Below are positions 21,409 through 30,839 of a DNA stretch of 64,000 bases, piece by piece. A model generated the notes under the pieces. The model was given only the letters and a program-made list of their open reading frames with translations, made no database searches and had not been told where the DNA came from. The translations under genes and the position numbers were made by a program. Each line of letters starts with the position of its first letter. Position 1 is the stretch's first letter. The DNA is from Bedellia somnulentella (lineage: Eukaryota; Arthropoda; Insecta; Lepidoptera; Bedelliidae), in the NCBI GenBank assembly GCA_963576735.1, contig OY755183.1, positions 17,317,213 to 17,381,212 of the forward strand. The letters run 5' to 3'.

Positions 21409-21535
21409 TGCTGTGTAGTGCCGGCTTAGAATAGCACTACCCCATTTTTTCTTTTTTTTCTTTCCTTTATTTATTAGTTATAATCCCCACATGAGGTTTT
21501 CATGAACAAAAAGATTTAAACTATGATTAATTAGT
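21409..21535 (+). repeat. SINE-A head joined to a SINE-C tail
   Basis: TGTGTAGTGCCGGCTTAGAA to CTACCCCAT (21409-21446) is a SINE-A 5' end. It is followed at once by CTTTCCTTTATTTATTAG and CCCCACATGAGGTTTTCATG, the SINE-C 3' tail. Confidence 0.65.
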
Positions 21536-21662
21536 TTTGCAAAGTAGCGATAGTCTTTATACCACAAAGGGAATAAACGGCGTCAGTTTAATAAGTATAT
21601 TTGTTTAATATCTTACTTAGTCTGACTGCTTTCCACGTGCTGGTGTCTTATATAAGTATATT

Positions 21663-21811
21663 GCTTTGTAGTATCGGCTTAGGAGAGCTACCTACCTAAC
21701 TACTATATACCTCATTTCTTACCGTCGGTGTTCGTAAGAGGTAGCCCCAATACCCTTAGTTGCCTCTTACGAACACTCACGGAAAGAAATTGTGTAAAGC
21801 TATTCTAAACC
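21663..21811. repeat. Head-to-head palindrome of two SINE-A 5' ends
   Basis: A plus-strand head (TTTGTAGTATCGGCTTAG to TTCGTAAGAGG) is followed directly by a minus-strand head (TGCCTCTTACGAACACTCAC to AAGCTATTCTAAACC). The central part can fold into a hairpin. Confidence 0.7.
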
Positions 21812-21884
21812 AAATCAATCACTTGTCAAATTAAGAAATACATTACATTTTTTATGAATTGTTTAGGTCCCCAAGAGGAGTCCT

Positions 21885-22036
21885 CTAAACATTCCTTTTT
21901 CTATCTTTCTTTCTTGTATTGCAAAAAAAAGATAGAAAAAGGAATGTTTAGAGTGTTTGAGCCTATAGAGAGGATGGATGATAGTAATGACTTTCTGAAT
22001 TGGTAAAAGAGGAGAGCCAATGTGGAAGATAATGTT
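21885..22036. repeat. Inverted junction of two RTE fragments
   Basis: ACATTCCTTTTTCTATCTTT (minus RTE) is followed after about 20 bp by AAAGATAGAAAAAGGAATGT (plus RTE). The plus copy continues as GAGAGGATGGATGATAG and GCCAATGTGGAAGATAATG. Confidence 0.7.
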
Positions 22037-22441
22037 AATAGAATAGAATAGAATAACTCTTTATTGCACATCAAACACAAATTTATAAAAATAATAATAT
22101 GATCAAACAGTGTACAGTGAGGTACAATTGGCGGTCTTATCGCTAAAAGCGATCTCTTCCAGACAACCTTTGGAAGGTGAGATCGATAAATTAATTATTT
22201 GGGTAGGTGCACAAAACAAGGCCAAAAAAAACATGATAATCTATTAAGCATACTTAAAACTAACTTATTTAATTTAAATAACAATATAAATTATAAATAT
22301 TAATCATACAAAATATTATAGATATTTAACGAATATGAACACATACATATATAACTACATACTTTTATACATATAAAGCAATACAAATACCCAAAATAAA
22401 ATACACATATACGTTTTAGAAATATAATTAATATATATAGT
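22034..22441 (-). repeat. LINE-D 3'-UTR copy (minus), longest
   Basis: TAGAATAGAATAG and ACTCTTTATTGCACATCAAAC, then GGCGGTCTTATCGCTAAAAG, CTTTGGAAGGTGAGATCG and an AT-rich stretch to about 22441. It sits inside the RTE fragment that continues on its right side (22442). Confidence 0.75.
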
Positions 22442-22635
22442 TAATAGAGAACGAACATAGAGGACACATTTGGATCAAATAGAGAGTGTGCTCGAACAGA
22501 CAGGCGTGCGAAATATGAAGAACAACAGAATAACAGGGCATGTATAATTGTACGAGTATATAAAGATAGATAGATGGATAAAGCCAGAGAGGTTTGCCAG
22601 GATCGTACAAAGTGGCGACTGATAGTTTCTGGTGA
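22442..22635 (+). repeat. RTE-like LINE 3' fragment (plus)
   Basis: GAGGACACATTTGGATCAAAT, GACAGGCGTGCGAAATATG, GAGAGGTTTGCCAGGATCG and AAGTGGCGACTGATAG. The reverse-strand frames here are shadows. Confidence 0.75.
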
Positions 22636-23069
22636 CCCTACATGCATGAAAAGAAGACATTAAAAGTGCTAAACCATAAGGTTATCAAATATGACATCAC
22701 TGTTTTATTAAATCAATTTTTAAAAGTTGGTGAGGGATTTCTAAGACCAAAGTTTGGCTTTGTTACACAAGGCAACTTTTGCGGCAGCGTAAGAAAGAGA
22801 GCCATTCTTGAAAAAACTTGTGTGAAAGATAGTTGTGAGTAAGAAACAGCTCAATATTGCCCAAGGAGTGAATGAAATAAAGAGAACGCACATATAGATA
22901 TCTTATTATAACGCAGAGGACACAGAATGTCTGTAGCAGAGGACATCGACGAAAGATATTTCCAGACCGGATAAAAAACTATAAGCTTGTTAAATAAACA
23001 GCGGTACTCTTTAGGCGTATTGCTAGTTATAAATAATAAATAAATATATACAGAGATATTAAACACAGA
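22636..23069. other. No gene recognised
   Basis: A forward frame of 66 codons (22642-22842) has no recognisable domain. Confidence 0.4.
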
Positions 23070-23240
23070 TCATGTTAGCCCCAAACTAAGTAAGACTTGT
23101 ATTATGGGATACTTACTCAACGATATATATAATATTATATTATACACGTATAAATAACACCCAAGACTAAGAAACAATCATTTATGCTCATCACATAAAT
23201 GATGCCCTCAGCGGGGATCGAACCCGCAACCTGCGGACCG
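23070..23240 (-). repeat. SINE-D copy (minus) with tRNA-like head
   Basis: Reversed, GCAGGTTGCGGGTTCGATCC and CCGCTGAGGGCATC form a T-arm-like hairpin with a B box, followed by the tail found at 11006-11165 and 57693-57768. Confidence 0.65.
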
Positions 23241-23379
23241 AGACAAGAAAGACAACAACGAAATTTCGTTTTCGATCATAATAATCGAGTTCCATACATC
23301 TCTTTTGCTCCTGATGCTAAGAATAGCATAACTTTACAACGGCGTAAAGTAAACGATTCGATAAAACTCCCAATCCGCC

Positions 23380-23515
23380 TACTGAAGTGAGAAGATTAAA
23401 AGAGCAGGTATGAGAACGTAAATGAATAGGAGTGATAGGAGAGTGTCAGGATCGTACACAGTGGTAAATATACTCTACTTAGCCCTTTCATAATAAGAAT
23501 TAAAGGCGCAAACAT
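23380..23515 (+). repeat. RTE-like LINE fragment (plus), strongly decayed
   Basis: GAAGTGAGAAGATTAAAAGAG, GTGTCAGGATCGTACACAG and TAAAGGCGC keep the outline of the RTE 3' end. Confidence 0.5.
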
Positions 23516-24056
23516 ACGTTTGCTAGTTAGTAATGTGTTTCTTTTGGTATGTATCTATTTCTATATAATTAAATTTGGAAACACCAAACAATACTTTAAA
23601 GCTCATGCCAGCTTTGATATTGGCGACTGCTTACTCTTCTATAGTATAGCCCCAGCTATTACTGGTAACCAATTTTGTACTCTTGCTTATATTATATCAA
23701 TGCTTGCTTAACATAAAATCGTCATTCAATGATCAAAATAAAAGCGATGTATGATTGATACAAATATTGTGTATTGAGCATAATATCTTTCAATGTGCTA
23801 TCAATCCATTTGCATTCTTCTTGAAGCATTCATCAATCCAATTCATCCAACCAACCAACCAACCAACAACCATTAAAAAGAAAAAAGTCATTCGCAAGAT
23901 TTATTCATATCGCGCAATAATTAATGTAAAGAAAATATTCAACTCAAGTAAGCCACGAGATAATTATGTTATCTTCTGAATCATGTCGATTGGATTATTT
24001 CCGCTGAACCGTTATAATCACTTTTCTACCAAAGTGACGTGAAGAAATCAGTCGAA
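23516..24056. other. BLCAP 5' flank, no other gene seen
   Basis: Contains a CCAA tandem repeat at about 23855-23870. Any 5' UTR exon of BLCAP cannot be placed. Confidence 0.4.
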
Positions 24057-24293
24057 ATGTATTGTTTGCAATGGCTCATCCCTGTGTTGCTAATTCCAAA
24101 GCCAGTTAACCCAGCCTTGGTAAATACACATGTCATGTTCATGGTGCTCTATCTAATAGGATTCTTTCTGGAAAGAAAGCCGTGTACAGTTTGCAGCTTT
24201 GTGTTTTTGGCGGCAGTATTTTTAATTTGCTACAGTGGAATCGGCAATTGCCTATTCTGGGGAAGCCAGTGTGAAGAGAAATATGACACTTAA
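24057..24293 (+). CDS. BLCAP homologue (bladder cancer-associated protein), intronless, 78 aa
   Basis: The start is the ATG at 24057 (CGAAATGTATTG); the frame stays open upstream but without an ATG. The first 19 residues ([19 protein letters not shown]) follow the vertebrate BLCAP N-terminus almost residue for residue. The conserved FLLERKPCT...C block is present here as [13 protein letters not shown]. Two hydrophobic segments (about residues 7-15 plus 25-39, and 48-63) and Cys residues C46, C49, C62 and C68 match the family layout. The C-terminal tail is shorter than in vertebrates (78 versus 87 aa). The coding region is in one exon, as in mammals. BLCAP is a small membrane protein linked to growth control and apoptosis; its molecular activity is not established. 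Codons 2 (TAT), 5 (CAA) and 15 (AAG) keep the residues recoded by A-to-I editing in mammals. Confidence 0.9.
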   Translation: MYCLQWLIPVLLIPKPVNPALVNTHVMFMVLYLIGFFLERKPCTVCSFVFLAAVFLICYSGIGNCLFWGSQCEEKYDT

Positions 24294-24944
24294 ATAAGGA
24301 TTGCACCAGCTGCCGATTAAAAGAAGACTCCTCATTAATGCAGACTATAGGAGTGCATGATAGATGTGATAGTTGAGCCAAAAACCGTGATGTGAATAAT
24401 CTGTATATATATGTGAATGTTTTTGGGCTTGCTTATAGATTTTGGTGTTCAGATGTACTTATCTCATTGTTATGTTTATTGTAATTTAAATATACTATGA
24501 TTTAATGTACAGTTTACTTGTTAACAAAGTGTAATTGCTATTAATTTTATGAAATATAGTTTGGGATTATGATTTTGTATGAGTTTCATTGTGTTAAAGT
24601 TGTTATACATTAACATAAGAGACTGCCTTCCTTAGGTCTGCCTTCTTAAGGAAGATAAAGTTTATTAAATCAACTTTTCCTAATGTTCTGCAATACAGAA
24701 CAATAATTATCATATCACTAACAATTTGTACAAACGGTCTCATTGTACTTGTGATAACACTGCATTGGTTATTTGAAAATGATAGTGTAATTAATTCAGC
24801 ATTCATTCAATTTAGACCATAATCAGCTTGATAATAAGGCAATTAATAGTCATGATAAAAGTGAGTAAAAGGGTGAGCAGTGGTTGGAGAATATTTATAT
24901 ATATGAAAAAACTACCCATGTGAAGGTGCAGCAGCCACCCTAAA
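24294..24944 (+). other. BLCAP 3' flank, probable 3' UTR
   Basis: AT-rich, no repeats of the families above until 24945. An ATTAAA at 24664-24669 is a possible poly(A) signal. Confidence 0.4.
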
Positions 24945-25065
24945 TATACATACATACATATACTCAAGCCATTAGTTCCCAATAGGAACGGCAGAGACTA
25001 TCCAACACCTATTAAAGATCCTAACAAACCTCTCTAGCTTTGTTTACATCCATCAATCACACATA
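24945..25065 (-). repeat. RTE-like LINE 3' fragment (minus)
   Basis: ACATACATATACTCAAGCC, TTAGTTCCCAATAGG and AACAAACCTCTCTAGCTTTG match the RTE end reversed. Confidence 0.75.
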
Positions 25066-25139
25066 TCTATCCCATGATATGTGTATCACACAAATGATAC
25101 CATACATTTTGGTTGCACTATTAAAGTTAAGATTAAATA

Positions 25140-25510
25140 TGCATAACATAACATAAACATAAACGTTCACGCCGAATATCCCCGAAGGGGTTGGCAGAGG
25201 TACTAATACTTCTGAACATCACGTGACTTTGCCACCTGGTGTTCAGAGTACCCACGTTTTGCATGGACAGTGTACTCACGTGATAGGGGGCAGGCCTATC
25301 GCCGTTTTGTAGGAATACACTGTCACATGACTAAGTACAACTTAGCCATGTGGGTTTCCTCACGATGTTTTCCCTCACCGTTAACAACCATGATAAATTA
25401 ACCACACATATGTCTTTAGAAAAGACAAATTGGTGTAGGCCCGACCCAGGATTTGAACACTAGTTGTTTGCACGATAACCGAGTGTTCTACCCACTGGGC
25501 TATCACGGTT
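25140..25510 (-). repeat. SINE-B, full-length reference copy (minus)
   Basis: Reversed, it starts CCGTGATAGCCCAGTGGG, with a canonical A box, and carries a B box in GTGTTCAAATCCTGGG about 45 nt later, then CCTACACCAATTTGTC. The body holds two CACGTGA motifs, and the 3' end is AACGTTTATGTTTATG with TAACA-type repeats. The head is clearly tRNA-derived. Confidence 0.85.
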
Positions 25511-25721
25511 ATTAAATATGCCTTAGGAATAACTCCCTTATGTCAGATTATTCATTTACATGTTACTTAAACATAAATATGTCATTTACGGAAGAGTTCA
25601 GAGATAGAGTTATTCTCAGCCAACACTACACAGCAAATAGTGTGTTGATCTTGAAAAATATCTTTTAGGCCATGCTCAGTATTATAATGAACTACCAAAA
25701 ATTTTATTTTATAACAAATAC

Positions 25722-25850
25722 CATGCATGAAAAGATTGATGGATGTGAATGAAGCTAGAGAGGTTTGCCAGGATCGTACAAAGTGGCGATCGATAGTCTC
25801 TGCCTACCCCAATGGGAGCTAACGGCGTGAGAATATGTATGTATGTAACA
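25722..25850 (+). repeat. RTE-like LINE 3' fragment (plus)
   Basis: CATGAAAAGATTGATGGATG through GCCAGGATCGTACAAAGTGG to AACGGCGTGAGAATATG and TATG repeats. One of the best preserved 3' tips. Confidence 0.85.
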
Positions 25851-26112
25851 AACACCACAAATAGCTCTCAAATTTCGGCGAAAGGCCAATGTAATTGTAA
25901 TGCTCAGGGTTGAATGTATGAAGTAGTGAAAACTCTACTTATAAAAAGTAGGTACACTCAGACTGTTTATTTTAAAAAACCCTACCTAACCTACAGTATG
26001 AAATGTAATACCTAAGTAATTAAAATTCCTTATCTGAAAATTATATATTTTGTGTGCTAGTCCTTTCTCTTAACAACATCAAAATATTAGTTATAAAATT
26101 CGAATATATAAG

Positions 26113-26346
26113 CCGTAGTGTCGGCTTATAATAACAACACTACCCCATTTCTTCCGGTGGGTGTACGTAAGAGGCGACAAATGGTATTGGGGCTTTTAAG
26201 GGATTTTTGGGCGACGCGGTTGGAGTAGACCAACAACCTCTGTTCCACCATCTTTTCCCCACACAACTTCCAAGTGGCTGAGGAATTTCTGATTCCCTAG
26301 CTCTGGCTACCCCATCAAGGGATTCATAGCCGTGAGTTGAGTATGT
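26113..26346 (+). repeat. SINE-A copy (plus)
   Basis: GCCGTAGTGTCGGCTTATAA to CATAGCCGTGAGTTGAG; small deletions near GACCAACAACC. The 71-codon reverse frame inside is a shadow. Confidence 0.85.
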
Positions 26347-26362
26347 ATGTAACATTCAAAGA

Positions 26363-26540
26363 ATGCTGCATTGTGTCAGATTAGAATAGCACAAATCCAT
26401 CCCTGCTCATGGTTCTTGTAAAAAGCGATTTTTGGGTGATGTGGCTGGGAGTTGAGACTACCAACCAATAAGCTTTTTTTTCTTCTAAATTTCCCAACAA
26501 AACGGTTCAGAATTAGAAATTCCACGGTTACTTGTGGTTT
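26363..26540 (+). repeat. Old SINE-A copy (plus), highly diverged
   Basis: TGCATTGTGTCAGATTAGAA, GATTTTTGGGTGATGTGGC and ACTTGTGGTTTCTCTC keep only the outline of SINE-A. Confidence 0.5.
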
Positions 26541-26805
26541 CTCTCATTCTTGTAAACTTACAATCTAGAATAATACTTAGTCACAAGTTACAACTAATCC
26601 CCAAAAAGAGAGAGAACCCTCCTTTTTACATTGCCACACCCTTAGTAAAATTTGAAAAATAAAGGATTGTAATTTCACTCAATTTGATACCAACAACCAT
26701 TTAAAGATACAACTGCCTAAAGTTACCTAGAGTAACAACCCTCAAGAATTGGTGCCATTCTGAGCTCAATGTTTTAGTGATAACTAGAAATGGATACGAT
26801 GAACG
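26541..26805. other. No gene recognised
   Basis: AT-rich, no repeat family identified. Ends with TAGAAATGGATA, duplicated after the next SINE-A. Confidence 0.4.
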
Positions 26806-27043
26806 CATGCCGCGCAGTGCCGGCTTAGAATGTTGCTACCCCTTTCTACCCACGGGTGTCGTAAAAGGCGACTAAGGGTTTTTATAGGATTTTTGGGCGA
26901 TGCGGTTGGAGACCCGTCACCAAAAACCTTTGTTTTACCATCTTTTTCCCCACTCAACTTCCAAAAGTGGCTGAGGAATTTATAATTCCTTAGCTCTGGC
27001 TACCCCTTCTAGGGAAATATAGCCGTGAGTATATGTATGTATG
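26806..27043 (+). repeat. SINE-A copy (plus)
   Basis: CCGCGCAGTGCCGGCTTAG to GTGAGTATATGTATG. TAGAAATGGATA is present at 26785-26796 and again after the tail; the 13 bases between the left repeat and the head are unexplained. Confidence 0.85.
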
Positions 27044-27940
27044 TAGAAATGGATAAACCTTAGGAACATCAGTCCAAGGAACTTGATACAATTTTTGAAG
27101 CTATGTATGAAGAAATTATTGCTCATTTAGAATTAAGACATAAGGATAAAATAACAAATGGAACCACCAACAATGGGATGTTGTGATGCACTTGGTACAG
27201 ATAATGCTACTGTTGATTAAATGAAACTCATGAATGGTTACAAATGTAATTTATTGTGGCATGTTGAGATGGTGTAACATGTGGGTGATATTCCAGTAAT
27301 CTTCTTAACCTAGGTAGACAATAGATGCATCTGAAACAAGAAAAAGCATAAATGAGTAAACCTACAAATAATGTATCAAACTCTGGGAATTAATGAAAAC
27401 TGCACCCTTAGGCACAAAATCTAGACCAATACAGTGATGTAAACTATAAACAATAACTTTCATTATTATTTCATTTGCATATATATTTATACCACATTTA
27501 TTAAATGAAATATTTATTTTTATCTAAAATATTGTTGTAATTCATATATTTCCTATCAATTGAAAAAAAGCTGTGTAGGCGTGGATTAGAATAGCACTAA
27601 TATAGACTTTCTAATCATTACATCTAAAAAATAACTACTCACCATTATTTGTATGTTTAATCAAAAGCACAATACAAGAATCTATACAATAAATTGTCTT
27701 AAAATACAGTAAGGAACATGGCTGTTCTATAGGAGTCTTAAGTAACTATTATCATAAACTAACTGACCAGACAAACTTCATACTGTAAAAAAGTATTAAC
27801 ATTAAGTTGATGGATGTCATCAAATTTACATATTTAGCCAATCCACAGAGGGTCTCTGTGATCCAATGAGAATATTTTTTTTAATAATATTGTACCAATA
27901 TAATAATAGTAGTTTTTAATATTGTACTCGCAACTTATAG
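27044..27940. other. No gene recognised
   Basis: AT-rich. A 28-bp SINE-A head remnant (GCTGTGTAGGCGTGGATTAG) is at about 27573-27600. Confidence 0.45.
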
Positions 27941-28520
27941 AATAGAATAGAATAACTCTTTATTGTACATCAAACACATATTTACAAAAGAAATTATCAT
28001 ACAGTTTACAGTGAGGTACAATCGGCGGTCTTATCGCTAAAAGCAATCTCTTCCAGACAACCTTTGGAAGGTGAGATCGGTAAACTCGTTATCTAGGTAG
28101 ATGCACAAAACAAGCTTACTTTAAAACAAACTTATTTAATTGAAATAATAAATAATAACATAAATATTAATTACAATTTGCCGTGTAGTGCCGGCTTAGA
28201 TTGCCGTGTAGTGCCGGCTTAGAATGTCGCTACCCCTTCCTACCCACGGCTGTCGTAAGAAGCGACTAAGGGTATTGGGGCTTTTTATTGGATTTTTGGG
28301 CGATGCGGTTGGAGACCCATTACCAAAAACCTTTATTTTACTATCTTTTCCCCACACAACTTCCAAAAGTGGCTGAGGAATTTATAGTTCCTTGGCTCTG
28401 GCTACCCCTTCTAGGGAATTACAGCCGTGAGTATATGTATGTATGTATGTATTAATTACACAAAATAATATAGGTACATATTACACACATATGAACACAC
28501 ATACATACATAACTACATAC
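27941..28520 (-). repeat. LINE-D 3'-UTR copy (minus) split by SINE-A
   Basis: LINE-D sequence (TAGAATAGAATAG to TTATCGCTAAAAGCAATC) occupies 27941-28175 and resumes at 28451 (ATTAATTACACAAAATAATA). The interruption is a SINE-A flanked by a 10-bp duplication. Confidence 0.8.
28176..28450 (+). repeat. SINE-A copy (plus) nested in LINE-D, with duplicated head
   Basis: ATTAATTACA at 28166-28175 is repeated at 28451-28460. The first about 22 bp of the head (GCCGTGTAGTGCCGGCTTAG) occurs twice in tandem. Confidence 0.92.
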
Positions 28521-28612
28521 TTTTTTTTATCTACTTCTTCTATAGCTAAGAACCTTCTCCAAATTTAATGAAACACTTAACAAAATGAATCAGTTAAATT
28601 AATTGATGAGAT

Positions 28613-28955
28613 GATGAGAAGGCTCAGACAGAATACTGGTTATCATGCAGAAGATGAGGTTTCAAATCCTGGGTAGGGCTTACACCAATTTGTCTTTTCT
28701 AAAGTCATGTGTGGTTAAATTATCATGGTTGGTTGTGGTGAGGAAACCTACATTGCCAAGTTGTACTTAGTCATGTGACAGTGGATTCATACAAAATGGC
28801 AAGGGCAGTAGGCTAACCCCTATCACTTGAGTACACTGTCCAAGCAAAATGTGGGAACTCTGAATACCAGGTGACAATATCACATGATGTTTGGAGGTAT
28901 AAGTACCTCTACCAACGTCTTCCAGGATATACAGCAACAATGTTTTTGCTAGAGA
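28613..28955 (+). repeat. SINE-B copy (plus), near full length
   Basis: Degenerate A-box region (AGAAGGCTCAGACAG), then GTTTCAAATCCTGGGTAGG and ACACCAATTTGTC. The body with CCCTATCACTTGAGTACAC and CAATATCACATGATG shows the CACGTG motifs mutated. Confidence 0.8.
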
Positions 28956-29894
28956 ATCAGTAAAATTGGTCTAGCCGATTTAAAGTTTCGAGAATAGCAA
29001 CACATTTAGCGATCTATTTTTATTATAAAGATATAAAACAAAAATTAACTATATATATATATTATTATTAGGTACAGCTGTGTGATAAATGTACGGAACA
29101 TAATAAAATATACTATCATAAAATTTCAATCTCTTGAAATAACACTTAATAACAAAATAAACCATATTCATGCTTCTGCAATTCAAAAACTTAAAGAAGC
29201 AAAAGAACAGTTTTGATAAATTCTGGAAGTCCAATTAAGTGGGAAGAATGTAATCAGAGATGTGAGGCCAAAATTCAAATGCCTGGCTATTCTCAAAATC
29301 CTGTGTTTTGTTATAAAGATGTGTTGGTCATCATAGATGTGAATGGTGAATATCACATTATAAGTCACCAACAAAATTTTGATACACCTGAAGTATTTAA
29401 TACAGAGTTATAGCCTAAGTTGATATTCAGTATAATAATACAAATATTGGGTACTCTCAAGTCAATGGGATGAAATGTTAAGTTCCCTTTCAATTGATAT
29501 AGATCAACTAGGTACCCTTTAAGAGAAGGTAATCCCACACTTAATTCAACATGTAGGGAACCAAAAACACTGAATTTAGAATAGATTGTTTGAATAAATT
29601 GAAAGAACATTTGATTTGATTGACAATTTGGATATTATCTCAGTTCATTGGATACCTAATGCCCTTTCGAGAAGTAAGTAACCTTTGGGTCAGTTTGGAG
29701 GAAATACAGTATTGAGAGGATATATATTCTATTTGATGCAATATTTATATATCATAAAGGTAATGGCACAAGTCATAGTATGATATCAAGAATAAACAAT
29801 GCTAACAACATAACCTCAAATGAAACAAAATGAACTCTTACAGAAGGATTTTCTTAATAATTTGGCAAAGAATTGCATTGGGACTACTTACTAT
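28956..29894. other. No intact gene; possible decayed coding fragment
   Basis: Forward frames around 29100-29415 read protein-like (EITLNNKINHIHASAIQKL, then stops, then CYKDVLVIIDVNGEYHII) but contain stops and show no known motif. This could be the relic of an old element or gene. Confidence 0.3.
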
Positions 29895-30092
29895 TTATCT
29901 TAGTCTTCTAGCTTCACGCTCAGATTCCAGGAGGGTAAGGATATCACCTTCTCTGACTGGACCCTTCACATTCCTGATGATTTGACGGCTAGTCTCTCCG
30001 ATGAACTCTACTTTGACCTGGGTACACTGTCCTTGGGAGCCGGTACGACCCAAGACCTTAACAACACGCGCCAAAACGTTGGGTTTATCCAT
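29895..30092 (-). CDS. 40S ribosomal protein S28 (eS28), 65 aa, intronless
   Basis: Structural protein of the small ribosomal subunit near the mRNA exit region. The frame is open for 29 codons further upstream, but the family begins at MDKPNV, which fixes the ATG at 30092-30090 and gives 65 residues, the expected size. The hallmark stretch [15 protein letters not shown] and the C-terminal [20 protein letters not shown] plus LR are intact, with stop TAA. Just upstream on the coding strand is a pyrimidine tract (CCTTTTTACTCTCAC) that fits a 5' TOP start typical of ribosomal protein genes, so this looks like an expressed locus and not a retrocopy. No introns in the coding part. Neighbours are unrelated. 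Confidence 0.95.
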   Translation of the reverse strand: MDKPNVLARVVKVLGRTGSQGQCTQVKVEFIGETSRQIIRNVKGPVREGDILTLLESEREARRLR

Positions 30093-30133
30093 TTTGCACT
30101 TAAAATTGGCTAACGCACGTGCGGCACGAAAAT

Positions 30134-30148
30134 GTGAGAGTAAAAAGG
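30134..30148 (-). promoter_or_regulatory. Candidate 5' TOP tract of RpS28
   Basis: Reads CCTTTTTACTCTCAC on the coding strand, about 45 nt upstream of the ATG. Translational control by TOP tracts is general for ribosomal protein mRNAs; the start site itself is inferred. Confidence 0.45.
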
Positions 30149-30600
30149 ATTTTGACAGTTGCGTTACCGGAAATGACATGTAGGTGTTGCAAGTATCAAA
30201 AGCTCATGTCTCAAATTTCATTTGCATACTTAAGTTTAAGCCTTCTAAAGAATTGTACAATGGAATTAAATACAATGTAAAAATATCCTCTATTGTTGTA
30301 TTGTTAAATGTTTACTTATATCACAGTAAATAATAGATTGGAAAAAAAAGAATTTTTGAAAATTAGAAGCCAGGTAACACCACCGGAAACGCTTAGTGTT
30401 GTGAAAAGTGTGATAGGTATCGAGTTTTATCTCAAATAACCGGTTATATTTTTGTATAATAGAATATCTTTATTCCTCTATTGAACATTTTGGTAACTGT
30501 TTTACTTTTACAATTCATTCACATAATGTTCACATTTTTCAGGAAGTTGATATACAGACTCAAATATGGATACTCGCTCGATGCCATTAAGAAAAAAAAC
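30149..30600. other. RpS28 upstream region, no other gene
   Basis: AT-rich, no repeats of the named families until 30610. Confidence 0.4.
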
Positions 30601-30609
30601 TGGATAAAA

Positions 30610-30795
30610 CAAATAAATAAAGAATAAATAAAGGAAAGAAAAATTTCGACACAGGCGGGTAGCTTAATTGGTAAGAGCGACGGGGGCGTATACCCGAGAT
30701 CGCGGGTTCGAATCCCGCCTGTGTCGAAATTTTTCTTTCCTTTATTTATTAGTAATAATCCCCACATGAGGTTTTCATGAACAAAAAGATTTAAA
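30610..30795 (+). repeat. SINE-C copy (plus) flanked by an inverted copy of its own tail
   Basis: The left arm 30610-30659 is the reverse complement of the right arm from 30714. The innermost parts GAAATTTTTC/GAAAAATTTC and GACACAGGCGGG/CCCGCCTGTGTC match exactly. The loop between them is a tRNA-like body (AGCTTAATTGG, CGCGGGTTCGAATCCCGC). Confidence 0.8.
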
Positions 30796-30839
30796 TTATG
30801 GATAAAACAAAATTTGACGAGTCAGCGGATTTTCATAAC

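Noticed and set aside
29213..29413. Protein-like frame ending FNTEL
   Set aside because: It starts with TTG, the upstream frame is broken by stops, and no family is recognised; kept only as a possible relic.
29895..30179. N-terminally extended RpS28 of 94 aa
   Set aside because: The extension runs through the TOP tract and has no family support; the conserved 65-aa form starts at the internal ATG.
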